A DNA stretch of 60,088 nt from Thermoproteota archaeon (GTDB taxonomy: Archaea > Thermoproteota > Methanomethylicia > Methanomethylicales > Methanomethylicaceae): the NCBI GenBank assembly GCA_029887795.1, contig JARXPE010000005.1, forward strand, positions 1 to 60,088, read 5' to 3'. The stretch's first letter is position 1, and every line of letters begins with the position of its first letter. Under the pieces are notes generated by a model. It did not search any database and was not told the DNA's origin. It saw only the letters and a list, made by a program, of their open reading frames with translations. Both the position numbers and the translations under genes were made by a program. Shown here piece by piece: positions 1-8,716 of the stretch.

Positions 1-1
1 G

Positions 2-136
2 GCGCAAGAGATAGCAGATTATATGCGGAGACACGGGCCTTTTATGCCAGAGCGATTAGGTCCCGAGGAGATGGAGTACACCACACTTCCCCAAGTTTTG
101 GAAAAACTTAAGGGGAGGGCGAAGAAAGAGGAGTGA
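2..136 (+). CDS. C-terminal end of an unidentified protein (partial)
   Basis: An open frame enters from the left edge and runs 44 codons to a TGA at 134-136. The visible tail is charged and helical, with a proline-rich middle (GPFMPERLGPEEME) and a basic end (KGRAKKEE), and has no recognisable motif. The next genes are a MoaD-like protein and a fumarate-reductase-like flavoprotein, so it may belong to a redox enzyme, possibly one with a molybdopterin or tungstopterin cofactor. That is a guess from context. I do not recognise the family from this fragment. Confidence 0.55.
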   Translation, partial: AQEIADYMRRHGPFMPERLGPEEMEYTTLPQVLEKLKGRAKKEE

Positions 137-202
137 AATAGAGACGGGTCCTTAAAGCCCTAAACAAAAAAATATTTTCATTTTATTTTGGGAGATGAGT
201 CC

Positions 203-481
203 TTGAGGGTTAAAGTCTCTTACCTCTCGCTGTTAAGAGATGTAACGCATGTTAGTGAGGAGTTCATAGAACTCCCCCAAGGGGCTACCGTGAAAGATCT
301 AGTCGCCCTTCTTGTCAGAAAGTATGGAGAAGGCTTAAAGTCATTTTTGGATCCAGGAACAGAGATGGGGCAAGGGATTTTGGTAACATTGAATGGTGAG
401 CTACTGTCGTCCAACGAAATGGAAAGAGTCATTCATGAAGGATCCGAGGTGCTCATTGGAATACCGCCTTTTGGAGGTTAA
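203..481 (+). CDS. MoaD/ThiS-family ubiquitin-like sulfur carrier
   Basis: Small beta-grasp protein of about 92 residues ending in PPFGG. The terminal Gly-Gly is the residue pair that MoaD and ThiS proteins use as an adenylated or thiocarboxylated sulfur carrier, for molybdopterin or tungstopterin synthesis or for thiamine and tRNA thiolation. The C-terminal segment before it (GSEVLIGIPPFGG) matches the family pattern. A TTG at 188 is also in frame, but I prefer the TTG at 203 because a GGGAGATGAG ribosome site (190-199) lies just before it and the protein then begins directly with the first beta strand (RVKVSYLSLL). It lies 17 bases before a fumarate-reductase-like flavoprotein, probably in one operon. 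Whether it serves the pterin cofactor or another thiolation cannot be told here. Confidence 0.85.
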   Translation: MRVKVSYLSLLRDVTHVSEEFIELPQGATVKDLVALLVRKYGEGLKSFLDPGTEMGQGILVTLNGELLSSNEMERVIHEGSEVLIGIPPFGG

Positions 482-498
482 TCGGAGAGGGTGAAAAA

Positions 499-2103
499 TT
501 GGGAACACATAGTACCGAAGTTCTTGTGATAGGGGGAGGTTTGGCGGGACTAACTGCAGCGATCTCGTCTGCATCGAATCTATCTGAGACTATGATTGTA
601 AGTAAGACGCTGGTTGGCGGGGCAAATACGACTTCTGTGGCTGCCGGGATAATATCAGGGATCACCAACTTCAAAGACCCGGAGGACAGCAAGGATCTAC
701 ACTATAAAGACACAATTGTCGGCGGACATGGAATAAATGATAAAATCCTTGTAAGAACCATGGTGAATGATGTCTCAAAGTACCTTAACAGGCTCATGGA
801 ATTAGGATTGGAGCTTGATGGCGAGAAGGAACCCAAGAGGCGCATCATACCCGGTCACTCAAAACCAAGATCGTACCTCATTAAAGGAAAATGTTACCGA
901 CTTCAAAGTCTTTTGAGGCGTGTCTGTGAAGGTCTTGGCGTGAAATTTATGGAGAGGACGCTCATAACATCCTTGGTGAAGCATGGTGAAAGGGTCGTCG
1001 GCGCAGTAGGTATAAGGGCAGACAATGCGGAGGTTGTCAGCATAAAAGCCAAATCGGTAGTACTGGCAACCGGAGGGTCCGGGGAACTATATCCCTATAC
1101 ACTGATGCCCTCTGGATCGTCAGGCTATGGGGCCAGTCTAGGTTTTAGGGCTGGAGCGACACTCGTGGACATGGAATTCGTCCAGTTTTATCCAACAATG
1201 GTTGCCGAAGATGGTCTACCGGGAATCTTTGTGGACTACGCACCCCTTCTAAAGTTTGGCGCGGATATTGTAGACAATGAAGGCAGGTCAATATTCAAGA
1301 AGCATGGAATAGCTGAACCTCACAAACTCACAAGAGATCACTTCTCGATAATCATGGCAAAGGAAATGCGCGGAGGCAATTCATTATTTTTAGACTGTAC
1401 CTCAATCAAGGATGAGGACCTCACAAGCAATCCGTTACTATCATCAGCGATCGGAGATCTTGAGTCGAAGAATGTGCCAGTCAGGTCGAGGAAGGTGAAG
1501 GTTGCACCTTATGCACACTTCTTCATGGGAGGGCTTAAAGCTGACGCCAACGGCGCTACAGATGTGCAAGGTCTTTTTGCAGCCGGCGAGTCTATGGGCG
1601 GGGTTCACGGAGCGAATAGGATCGGGGGGAATGCCCTCGCCGCATGCCTGGTCTTTGGATTCAGGGCTGGAATGGCAGCGTCCTTGCACAGCAGCACTGT
1701 CGATGAAGTAGACATCAAAGTGCTCAACGAGTCTGCCTCCAAAATTGTAGAAAGCATAAATTCACAAGGGAGCGAAGATGTAGCCCGCATTAGAGGCATC
1801 GTGCAGAGGAGTATGTGGGATTACGTTGGCATACTGAGGGACAGAAATGGGCTCGAGAAAGCATTGAGTACTTTCAACAATCTGAGAGACCTTAAGGTTT
1901 CATGTAAGAGTCCTGTTGACAAACTGTTAATCCCAATGATGCTCGACAATGCAGAGGTCGTGGCTTTATCTGCTCTGATCAGGGAGGAGAGTAGGGGCGC
2001 CCATTACAGAACAGACTTCCCTGAAACTAAGGAAGAGTGGATGAAGAGGATCTTGCTCAGACTCGAAGAGAGCGAGTGTAAAGTGAGCTTTCTTATACCC
2101 TAA
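499..2103 (+). CDS. Fumarate reductase/succinate dehydrogenase-type flavoprotein
   Basis: 534 residues, FAD-dependent oxidoreductase of the FrdA/SdhA/NadB/AprA superfamily. The N-terminal dinucleotide site GGGLAGLTAAI is at about residues 11-21. The second FAD signature, HGANRIGGNALAA, is near residue 375 and has the FrdA-like GGN rather than the NadB-like SN. The region VVLATGGSGELYP is also typical. At 534 residues it is a little shorter than classical FrdA (about 570-600), and no iron-sulfur or membrane-anchor subunit is adjacent, so it may be a soluble reductase or a partner of the preceding oxidoreductase genes. The TTG start follows a GGAGAGGG site at 484-491. Substrate unknown; fumarate is possible but not shown. 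Confidence 0.8.
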   Translation: MGTHSTEVLVIGGGLAGLTAAISSASNLSETMIVSKTLVGGANTTSVAAGIISGITNFKDPEDSKDLHYKDTIVGGHGINDKILVRTMVNDVSKYLNRLMELGLELDGEKEPKRRIIPGHSKPRSYLIKGKCYRLQSLLRRVCEGLGVKFMERTLITSLVKHGERVVGAVGIRADNAEVVSIKAKSVVLATGGSGELYPYTLMPSGSSGYGASLGFRAGATLVDMEFVQFYPTMVAEDGLPGIFVDYAPLLKFGADIVDNEGRSIFKKHGIAEPHKLTRDHFSIIMAKEMRGGNSLFLDCTSIKDEDLTSNPLLSSAIGDLESKNVPVRSRKVKVAPYAHFFMGGLKADANGATDVQGLFAAGESMGGVHGANRIGGNALAACLVFGFRAGMAASLHSSTVDEVDIKVLNESASKIVESINSQGSEDVARIRGIVQRSMWDYVGILRDRNGLEKALSTFNNLRDLKVSCKSPVDKLLIPMMLDNAEVVALSALIREESRGAHYRTDFPETKEEWMKRILLRLEESECKVSFLIP

Positions 2104-2170
2104 TGCCCCGATGCAGAACTTCATCGATAAAGTAAAAAAAGATAAGTAACAAATTCAGAAAAAATTCGAA

Positions 2171-2212
2171 TTCCTTAAATACTTAAAAGTAATTTTCAAC
2201 CCCTACGGAGGG
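2171..2212 (+). promoter_or_regulatory. Promoter and ribosome site of the pyrophosphatase gene
   Basis: A TATA-like stretch (TTAAATACTTAAAA, about 2175-2188) lies about 25 bases before a GGAGGG ribosome site at 2207-2212, which is 7 bases before the TTG start at 2220. The arrangement predicts a short leader beginning near 2205. Confidence 0.55.
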
Positions 2213-2219
2213 AAGACTG

Positions 2220-4250
2220 TTGGACATGCTTCTGATCTTTCCGTTAATATCGGGCATAATTGCATTAATTTACGCTGCATATCTTGCTCTCAGCGTGTTG
2301 AAGGAGGACGAAGGGACAGATAAGATGAAGAGCATAGCCAAGGCAATAAGGGAGGGAGCCAAGGCATACCTAAACAGGCAGTATAAAACGGTCTTTACAT
2401 TTGCAGCTGTAATAACCGTAATACTGGCACTTGCAATAAACTGGCAATCCGCGCTGGGATTTATTGTGGGGGCTGCACTCTCGGCTTTGGCAGGCTACAT
2501 CGGAATGAATATGACTGTGCAGGGAAACGTCAGAACCGCTAACAAGGCAAAGGAAGGACTTGCGGCAGCGCTTTCGCTGGCTTTCAAGGGCGGAGCGGTG
2601 ACTGGTTTCTCAATAGTCGGTTTAGCAATTGTAGGTCTCTCCGCCTTCTACATTATATTTGGAGAGCCGTCGCTAATGGTCGGATTTGGTTTTGGTGCTT
2701 GCCTCATAAGCCTATTCGCCCGTGTGGGTGGCGGCATCTATACAAAGGCAGCCGACGTAGGCGCCGACCTCGTGGGAAAAGTGGAGGCCGGAATACCCGA
2801 GGACGACCCAAGGAACCCTGCAGTCATAGCTGACAACGTTGGAGATGCCGTAGGCGACTGTGCGGGCATGGGTGCAGACCTATTCGAGACCTATGTTGTG
2901 ACAGCACTGGCTGCGATGTTGCTCGGATCTTCGCCATCTGTGAGGGCGGTGTTTGGGATTAATGGAATTATTTTACCACTTGTGATAGGCGGACTGGCTA
3001 TCTTTGCGACTATTGTTGGAACGTTTTTTGTGAGGTTAGGGAAGAGCGGAGCGATCATGAACGCCATGTACAAGGGCGTCATAGTGACGACGGTGATCTC
3101 AGCGATCGCATTTTATGTGGCAAACTTCTACCTCACAAACGGGAATACAGGTATATTCATTGCATCGATCGTTGGGCTACTGGTTATGGCTGCGATGGTC
3201 GCGCTGACAGAGTATTTCACCGCCTACAGGTATAAACCAGTTCTGACGATTGCAGAGGCTGCCAAGACTGGCGCTGGAACTAACGTTATAGCAGGGCTTG
3301 CTGTCGGATTGAGGAGTTCCTTCCCGCCCACAATTGTGATCGTTATTGGAATTCTGGTGGCTTACTTTGTGTCTGGTGGTGCATCATCTCCAGAGATGGG
3401 GGTGTACGGCATATCCATAGCAGCCGCGGCAATGCTCTCAGCCACAGGTATAATTGTCTCGGTGGACTCATACGGACCAATCACGGACAATGCCGGAGGG
3501 ATCGCTGAGATGGCAGGGATGCCAGAGGAAGTGAGGGCAGTCACAGATCCGCTTGATGCCGTGGGCAACACAACAAAGGCTGTGACCAAAGGTTACGCAA
3601 TAGGTTCGGCGGCATTAGCAGCACTATCGCTTTTCGCAGCATACAGGGACGAGATAGTTGTAAGGGGACTCCCATTCACACTGACCATAGACGACCCCAT
3701 AGTTTTAGTAGGGCTACTGCTCGGTGCGGCGGTACCGTTCCTGTTCACATCGTATCTCATGATGGCGGTGGGAAGAGCAGCATTCCACGTTGTGGAAGAG
3801 GTCAGGAGGCAGTTCAGAGAGATCAAGGGGATATTGGAGGGGACCACAAAGCCTGAGTACGGCAGGGCGGTGGACATCGTAACAAGGGCAGCGCTTAAAG
3901 AGATGGCAATTCCAGCGATTATCGCCGTAGGTTCGCCTTTGGTTGTGGGGTTCCTCCTGGGTTACAGGGCACTGGGCGGAATGCTCATGGGGGTCATACT
4001 CTCGGGCCTCATGCTGGCTATCCTCATGACGACAGGAGGTGCTGCGTGGGACAATGCCAAGAAGTACATCGAACTAGGCAACTTTGGAGGCAAAAGGAGT
4101 CCAGCTCATGCGGCAGCGGTGGTGGGTGATACTGTGGGCGATGCCTTCAAGGATACCGCAGGACCTGCGATAAACCCGTTGATTAAGGTCATGAACACAA
4201 TTGCCATACTCTTCTTAGTGCTAATACTTAAGTACGCATTACTACTCTAA
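2220..4250 (+). CDS. hppA: Membrane-bound proton-translocating pyrophosphatase, K+-independent type
   Basis: 676-residue multi-spanning membrane enzyme that couples PPi hydrolysis to ion pumping. The signature substrate site is intact: [18 protein letters not shown] and then [16 protein letters not shown] with [14 protein letters not shown] second acidic site, [12 protein letters not shown], and the C-terminal [21 protein letters not shown] are also present. At the position that separates subclasses the sequence reads GNTTKA with Lys at residue 453; Lys there marks the K+-independent H+-pumping class, whereas K+-dependent enzymes have Ala. It probably conserves energy from biosynthetic PPi. 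Monocistronic by its own promoter, though a 53-codon frame follows closely. Confidence 0.97.
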   Translation: MDMLLIFPLISGIIALIYAAYLALSVLKEDEGTDKMKSIAKAIREGAKAYLNRQYKTVFTFAAVITVILALAINWQSALGFIVGAALSALAGYIGMNMTVQGNVRTANKAKEGLAAALSLAFKGGAVTGFSIVGLAIVGLSAFYIIFGEPSLMVGFGFGACLISLFARVGGGIYTKAADVGADLVGKVEAGIPEDDPRNPAVIADNVGDAVGDCAGMGADLFETYVVTALAAMLLGSSPSVRAVFGINGIILPLVIGGLAIFATIVGTFFVRLGKSGAIMNAMYKGVIVTTVISAIAFYVANFYLTNGNTGIFIASIVGLLVMAAMVALTEYFTAYRYKPVLTIAEAAKTGAGTNVIAGLAVGLRSSFPPTIVIVIGILVAYFVSGGASSPEMGVYGISIAAAAMLSATGIIVSVDSYGPITDNAGGIAEMAGMPEEVRAVTDPLDAVGNTTKAVTKGYAIGSAALAALSLFAAYRDEIVVRGLPFTLTIDDPIVLVGLLLGAAVPFLFTSYLMMAVGRAAFHVVEEVRRQFREIKGILEGTTKPEYGRAVDIVTRAALKEMAIPAIIAVGSPLVVGFLLGYRALGGMLMGVILSGLMLAILMTTGGAAWDNAKKYIELGNFGGKRSPAHAAAVVGDTVGDAFKDTAGPAINPLIKVMNTIAILFLVLILKYALLL

Positions 4251-4270
4251 CTTTTTATTTGGTGTTCACA

Positions 4271-4432
4271 TTGGTTGAAAGGACTTTTCTCGTTAGGGTC
4301 AAAGAGGACACCTACATGAAGTTGCTCGAACTTCAAAAGCAGTTGAGGTTTCAAGACAACCAAGATCGAAGGAGAAAGACGATGGACTATGTCATCAGGT
4401 ATTTGTTAAAAAATTATGAAGAGAAGGACTAG
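4271..4432 (+). CDS. Small basic hypothetical protein (53 aa)
   Basis: Reads from TTG at 4271 to TAG at 4432 and gives a 53-residue protein with high charge (RRRK in the middle, EEKD at the end). It begins with a beta-strand-like segment (RTFLVRVKE), followed by two predicted helices. That order recalls short ribbon-helix-helix proteins, but the match is weak. A GGTG lies 7 bases before the start. It sits only 20 bases after the pyrophosphatase stop and could be co-transcribed. Function unknown. Confidence 0.45.
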   Translation: MVERTFLVRVKEDTYMKLLELQKQLRFQDNQDRRRKTMDYVIRYLLKNYEEKD

Positions 4433-4656
4433 TTTAGAATCGTTACTTTTGAGTTCAATTTTAATATTTTAAAAAAGTTGATTAATACTGATTCGGGAAT
4501 TCTTTCGCCTTTTTCGCAAAATTTCCTATCGGGAACCAACAAGTTTTGCCTCGGATACCCTAGGGACCTTCATCCTATCGTCGGTTTGCATGACTCTCGT
4601 CATCGGCATAAAGAATATTACACAATATGACGTATCAACTTTTCTGTTGGTAGTCT

Positions 4657-5508
4657 ATGGAAGACGAGCATGTGATGGAAGCGCTGGGTCGAACGAAGGT
4701 TGTTGTGAGGGATGGCAAAGTCGTGGAAGTGGGCAAACCCATGATAAGGACTTGCCCATTGGCAGAAAGGTTTGAGGAGCCCGTCCACGAATTAACAGAA
4801 GAATCCATAAGAAAGAACATCGAGAATAGAATCAGGAAAGTAGGGATGTTCACAAAGGAAAGGGTTGTATTATCAGACAAAGACTTTGTTCCTTTCGGAG
4901 CCTCTGAGATGATCAGCTTCGGAATAAAGCAAAACATCCTCGACGGGGCGGTTATAGTATGTGACGGGGCAGGCACGGTCGTGACAAGCAATCCTCTCAT
5001 GGTTCAGGGCATTGGTGGACGAATGTCAGGACTCATTAAAACCACTCCGATTCCGGAAGTCATTGATGCCATAGAAAGAAATGGCGGGGTCGTTCTTGAT
5101 AAAAAAACAGCACTCATAGATCAGGTCAGAGGTGTTGAGCTGGCATACAGGCGGGGTTTATCAAGGATTGCCGTAACAATAACCAATCCTGAGGAAGGCG
5201 AAGCCATCAGGTCAAGGCATCCTGATGCCATGATCTTTGCGACACACCTCACCGGAATTTCTAAGGAAAAAGCTGAAAGATTGGTCAAGGTTTGCGACCT
5301 ACTAACAGGTTGCGCATCAAAGTGGGTCAGGGAGATCGCTGGTGAAAAAGCTCTGCTGCAAGCAGGTTCTTCCATACCCGTCTTCGCAATTACAGAGAAT
5401 GGGAGGGCGCTGGTAATTAACAAGATAAAGGGGATTAATGCGCAAATACTCGTTAAACTTCAGAGACTCCCTTATCAAGGAGACCGACACCCGGAGCCTT
5501 TAATATGA
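4657..5508 (+). CDS. Methanogenesis marker protein 8 family (DUF2099)
   Basis: 283 residues. The start (DEHVMEALGRTKVVVRDGKV), the CPL motif near residue 36, the region SDKDFVPFGASEMIS, the segment VVCDGAGTVVTSNP and the strongly conserved QGIGGRMSGLIKTTPIPEVI fit the DUF2099 family, which is found mainly in methanogens and called methanogenesis marker 8. Its biochemical role is not known to me. No mcr or other marker genes are in this window, so the gene alone does not prove methanogenesis. The ATG at 4657 lacks a clear ribosome site. The last 34 bases overlap the 3' end of the opposite-strand V4R gene, so transcripts converge. Confidence 0.85.
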   Translation: MEDEHVMEALGRTKVVVRDGKVVEVGKPMIRTCPLAERFEEPVHELTEESIRKNIENRIRKVGMFTKERVVLSDKDFVPFGASEMISFGIKQNILDGAVIVCDGAGTVVTSNPLMVQGIGGRMSGLIKTTPIPEVIDAIERNGGVVLDKKTALIDQVRGVELAYRRGLSRIAVTITNPEEGEAIRSRHPDAMIFATHLTGISKEKAERLVKVCDLLTGCASKWVREIAGEKALLQAGSSIPVFAITENGRALVINKIKGINAQILVKLQRLPYQGDRHPEPLI

Positions 5509-6323
5509 CTCAGTCTAATGACGAACTCACAGTATGGGTCGCCTTTGTTCACACATTTTGTCTCTATGCCCCGGCAGGGACTATTGAATAAAATGCTGAT
5601 GAGTCCAACCAAAAACCCTCTGAGGAAGCTATTCTGATATCCTTTAATCTCTTTTGCAGCCATCTCCTCAAAGTTGTCCCTTACCCTTATGACTATCCTG
5701 TTTTCCTTGTCATCACATTCGACGAGTTCAAAGATCCCCCAGCCAAAGCTCTGGAGCCTCGCGAAGGCGATCTTCATTCTCTCGACGTTACTCAGTGCGC
5801 CTTTTAGTTTTACTAGGTCGAGCCCCTTCCCCTCTCCAGCATCGTTACCCATGAACCAAAGTAGCGTCATCCCGCCTGCCCCAAACCTCTTTATGAGGCC
5901 TTGGAATAGGGTCTTCCAAGTATGGACGCTTAAGGCTGCAACTGGGGAGTAATTCTCTGAGAAGTTGAATATTAGGGGAAATCCCTTTACGTTGTAGATG
6001 AAGCCGGGTACTCCAGTATCAATGCACTCTATGGAGACCAGCCTCTGACCAAAAATCCTTCTTATTTCTCCTAAGATCTCTTCCTTCTGAGCCTCCTTTC
6101 CAGTTAGATCTGCTATGACGAAATCATGAGTAACATAGTCCTTCTGGTGGGATGTGATGTTAAGTAGAAGGATTCCCCTCCTGTTGAAAATTTTTATGAG
6201 CTCCGCAGTTGGACTGAAATCCGGAAGCTCTATCTTAGACACAATGTACAGTCCACAAAAACTTCTTCCGGGCTCATAATAATGATCAGAGAGGTGAACC
6301 GGCACTTGCAACGAAAGCACCAC
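5475..6323 (-). CDS. V4R-domain protein with N-terminal sensor-like region
   Basis: 282 residues. The C-terminal part carries the V4R (4-vinyl reductase-like) signature: a Cys-containing end segment, CRGIETKCVNKGDPYCEF, typical of this ligand- and zinc-binding domain. The N-terminal 90 residues alternate strand and helix (IVSKIELPDFSPTAELIKIF... VIADLTG) and resemble an ACT-like or small sensory fold. V4R domains in archaea usually sense small hydrophobic molecules and are often joined to regulators; here no DNA-binding domain is visible. A TATA-like TTTCTTAAATAG lies about 25-30 bases upstream of the GTG start, so a leaderless mRNA is plausible. Ligand unknown. Confidence 0.75.
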   Translation of the reverse strand: MVLSLQVPVHLSDHYYEPGRSFCGLYIVSKIELPDFSPTAELIKIFNRRGILLLNITSHQKDYVTHDFVIADLTGKEAQKEEILGEIRRIFGQRLVSIECIDTGVPGFIYNVKGFPLIFNFSENYSPVAALSVHTWKTLFQGLIKRFGAGGMTLLWFMGNDAGEGKGLDLVKLKGALSNVERMKIAFARLQSFGWGIFELVECDDKENRIVIRVRDNFEEMAAKEIKGYQNSFLRGFLVGLISILFNSPCRGIETKCVNKGDPYCEFVIRLSHIKGSGCRSP

Positions 6324-6410
6324 ATTTATGCATTGTTTCTTATTCTATTTAAGAAATTTTATTTTCGAGAGCAAATAAAACCATGATTGCAGAAAATCCT
6401 TTGTTATTAT

Positions 6411-7196
6411 TCACTGTTCCTTTAAAGTCCAACCTTCCTGAGTTTTTATAACTCGTCCTTTTCTTTTAAGATCTCTGAGGGCAGAGGTTACGACATTTCT
6501 CTTTAACCCCAACCGACTCATTATCTCGAGGTAAGTACTCGGCACCCCCCTTTGCTTTAAGAAGTTAAGGATCAAGTTCTTTGTATATGTGGGTCTGGAA
6601 GATTTTGAAAGATCCTCTCTCAAAGGGTACATGGCTCCAGGTAGCCCGAATACCGCCTTGCCATCCTCCAGCCTACACACTGAAATAACATCACCTCTAG
6701 AGCGGAGCGAACGTAGCTGGGCATAGACAGTCCTCTCACCAAACCTCAACCTCAGCCTTGAGACTATTTCTTTTAATGTCAAGCACTCCTTGCCTAGAAG
6801 TTCCAGGATCTCACCTCTGCACTCTCTTGCCAAATTTCGGTTCCGAACATTCAGCAGTAGGGCTCGAGTTGAATTGTTGACTTCAACCAGATCTCCGCCG
6901 CTCAGCGCGGTTCTTAAACCCTTCTCGTCGCCTTTAATGACGAGATATATGCCAAAGTTGAGAGCCAAGTTGATCGAGTCTTGGTCGATTGTGTCCCTTG
7001 CAGCGACCATAATCGCTCTAGCGTCTATTGTTTTTCGAATATCCAAAAGTTTCACTATCTTCTCGTAAAATTTGCTTTTATTTTTTAGAATTTCTACCGC
7101 TATGGGCGGCGGTCCAGGAGAGTAGTAATCAACCATCCAGTTCCTGCTAGCGGGCACTAATACGTTTCTCTCCCCTGGAATCTCAGGACAGTCCAT
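6411..7196 (-). CDS. Putative DNA-binding protein with two winged-helix-like domains
   Basis: 261 residues. Two helix-turn-helix-like segments are visible: about residues 130-180 (EILELLGKECLTLKEIVSRL, then ERTVYAQLRSLRSRGDVISV) and about 205-258 (NLILNFLKQRGVPSTYLEIM, then NVVTSALRDLKRKGRVIKTQ). Each ends in the wing-like strand pattern of winged-helix proteins. The N-terminal 120 residues look alpha/beta (DARAIMVAARDTIDQDSINLALNFGIYLVIKG) and may sense something; no family was recognised. It probably regulates transcription. The coding strand runs away from the AT-rich region that follows. Confidence 0.6.
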   Translation of the reverse strand: MDCPEIPGERNVLVPASRNWMVDYYSPGPPPIAVEILKNKSKFYEKIVKLLDIRKTIDARAIMVAARDTIDQDSINLALNFGIYLVIKGDEKGLRTALSGGDLVEVNNSTRALLLNVRNRNLARECRGEILELLGKECLTLKEIVSRLRLRFGERTVYAQLRSLRSRGDVISVCRLEDGKAVFGLPGAMYPLREDLSKSSRPTYTKNLILNFLKQRGVPSTYLEIMSRLGLKRNVVTSALRDLKRKGRVIKTQEGWTLKEQ

Positions 7197-7526
7197 AATT
7201 ATCGCTGTTCAATATGGTTTTAACAATATTTAGAGTTTATGGTTTTTTATTTTAAATCTTAAGATAACAGGCTCCATGAGTTTTCAGAAATACCTCTAGC
7301 TTCCTTATCAAAATGTAAATTTGTAAACAAGTAAACTGGAGATAAAGCTGATCAGAAGGAAAAAACAGGATATTTTCTATATTGCTAAAGGCTTATATTT
7401 TAGAACTTTATCTTTATTAAATCTTGAAATTTATCTGTATTATATTTTATATAATTCATTTAACAATATGTTTTATATTTCGACTTTTGTACACTGCATA
7501 ATGCACTATTAGCCTCACTTGATGTT
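7197..7526. other. AT-rich intergenic stretch
   Basis: Very AT-rich sequence with several TATA-like stretches and no reading frame that looks coding. I see nothing else definite in it. It leads into the GC-richer structured island at 7527-7790. Confidence 0.5.
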
Positions 7527-7790
7527 CTCACACCATCAGCAGATTTCCCAATCTATTTCCGATTGGGAAATGATGTAAAAGTGAGCATAACGGTTGTGTG
7601 AGAGTTGCACTAATGGGGCAGCCACCTGCGATAAGGACCCCGGCCGTGACAAAAATTGCACTTTACAGTTGTCTGCATGTCCCATTAGACTACGCCCGTA
7701 AACTGATGATCCGACGCCTAGAGGGTCTGCCCAGAGCTGATCTGGAAAACCTTTGCAGTTCTTATATTGCAATCTTTTGATACATCATAT
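7527..7790. ncRNA. Candidate structured RNA in a GC-rich island
   Basis: About 260 bases of roughly balanced composition sit between AT-rich flanks. Two strong foldable elements are visible. The first is a perfect 11-bp inverted repeat, ATTTCCCAATC (7543-7553) with GATTGGGAAAT (7561-7571), extended by CTCAC/CATC pairing with GATG/GTGAG after a bulge. The second is a long-range stem, CTAATGGG-GCAG (7610-7621), pairing with CTGC (7673-7676) and CCCATTAG (7681-7688) around a 4-base bulge. Neither strand gives a convincing protein. It does not match tRNA, 5S, SRP or RNase P RNA signatures that I know. Strand unknown. It could also be the remnant of a mobile element, given the integrase gene nearby. 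Confidence 0.4.
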
Positions 7791-8022
7791 TTTTAATGTT
7801 AATTGTATGAGGTCTAAAGATATGTAATAAATTTAAAATTTAATATAATTAAATAAAATATATTTAAGATTATTTTTAGAAGTAACTTTACTTGAAAATT
7901 CTTATATATAGCCTAAATCGAAGGTTAAAGAGAAGAGTTGATGTTTATCTGTCTAACCCTTTAATACTTCGTATCAATAGCCAGCCAGAAGTGTTAGGGG
8001 TATACAATAAGGGGGCAGGTCT

Positions 8023-8589
8023 TTGCGAGAACAGGATATCAATTTCAAAGATCTCGTAGGGAAAAGGGTCCTGATCAAAGGGGATGTCGGTACTGGCAAA
8101 ACGCGACTCACTGAAAAGCTCCTCCAATCAGCTGTAAAGTTTTTGCCCCCAGGGCACATCACAGTCATAGACCTTGCGCCTCAAAGAAGGGTTGTGGGTG
8201 TGTTCAGTGTGGGTGGAACGATCTCTGTTCCCAATGAGGTTAAGTACGTGAGGCCTTCCAAGGTATGGGCACCGAGGCTGGAGGGAAAGACAAAAGATGA
8301 AGTGATGGCTTTGGCAAAGGCGAATGCGGAATCCATCGAGGTTTTGTTCGACTTTTTCATCAAGTCCCCTTCTCCCGTCCTTTTCATAAACGATCTTACG
8401 TTGTACCTTCACGCCGGGTCTCTGGAGAGGTTGTTGGAGACAATCAAATTGGCTGACACTTTTGTAGGGAATGCCTACGAGGGGCGCAGGCTGCAGGACG
8501 ATAAAGGGAGCGGGATCTCAGAACGTGAGAGGGACCTCCTGAAACGGCTGGAAGAATTCATGGATATAGTAATAGACTTGAACCAATGA
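8023..8589 (+). CDS. Small P-loop ATPase of unknown role
   Basis: 188 residues. Walker A GDVGTGKT is at residues 20-27, and a Walker B-like strand (PVLFINDL) is near residue 125. The chain then has a charged helical end. It is about half the size of usual AAA or RecA proteins and lacks a recognisable second domain. Translation probably starts at TTG 8023 behind a GGGGGCAGGT site (8011-8020). It stands between the structured island and a tyrosine recombinase gene, in what looks like an accessory region. It may be a nucleotide-dependent accessory factor of a former element, but the family was not recognised. Confidence 0.6.
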   Translation: MREQDINFKDLVGKRVLIKGDVGTGKTRLTEKLLQSAVKFLPPGHITVIDLAPQRRVVGVFSVGGTISVPNEVKYVRPSKVWAPRLEGKTKDEVMALAKANAESIEVLFDFFIKSPSPVLFINDLTLYLHAGSLERLLETIKLADTFVGNAYEGRRLQDDKGSGISERERDLLKRLEEFMDIVIDLNQ

Positions 8590-8716
8590 AGTCAGAAATT
8601 AATTAGACTGGTCTTTAGCATCTAGGCTTCAAAACCCCTTTTTTATATACCCATAGCTCGATAGTTTTATTCAGATATATTTTCCTTAAAAGGTGCTGGT
8701 GAGCGGAGGTTACAAT

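Noticed and set aside
1-136. Aldehyde ferredoxin oxidoreductase C-terminus
   Set aside because: Tempting because of the MoaD-like neighbour, but the fragment shows none of the family's usual end features.
7704-7740. C/D-box sRNA (TGATGA and CTGA)
   Set aside because: The base before the C box is wrong, the spacing between boxes is about half the usual length, and no D'/C' pair is seen.
7598-7780. 60-residue protein on the plus strand of the structured island
   Set aside because: No ribosome site, no known motif and strong base-pairing instead; read as RNA candidate.
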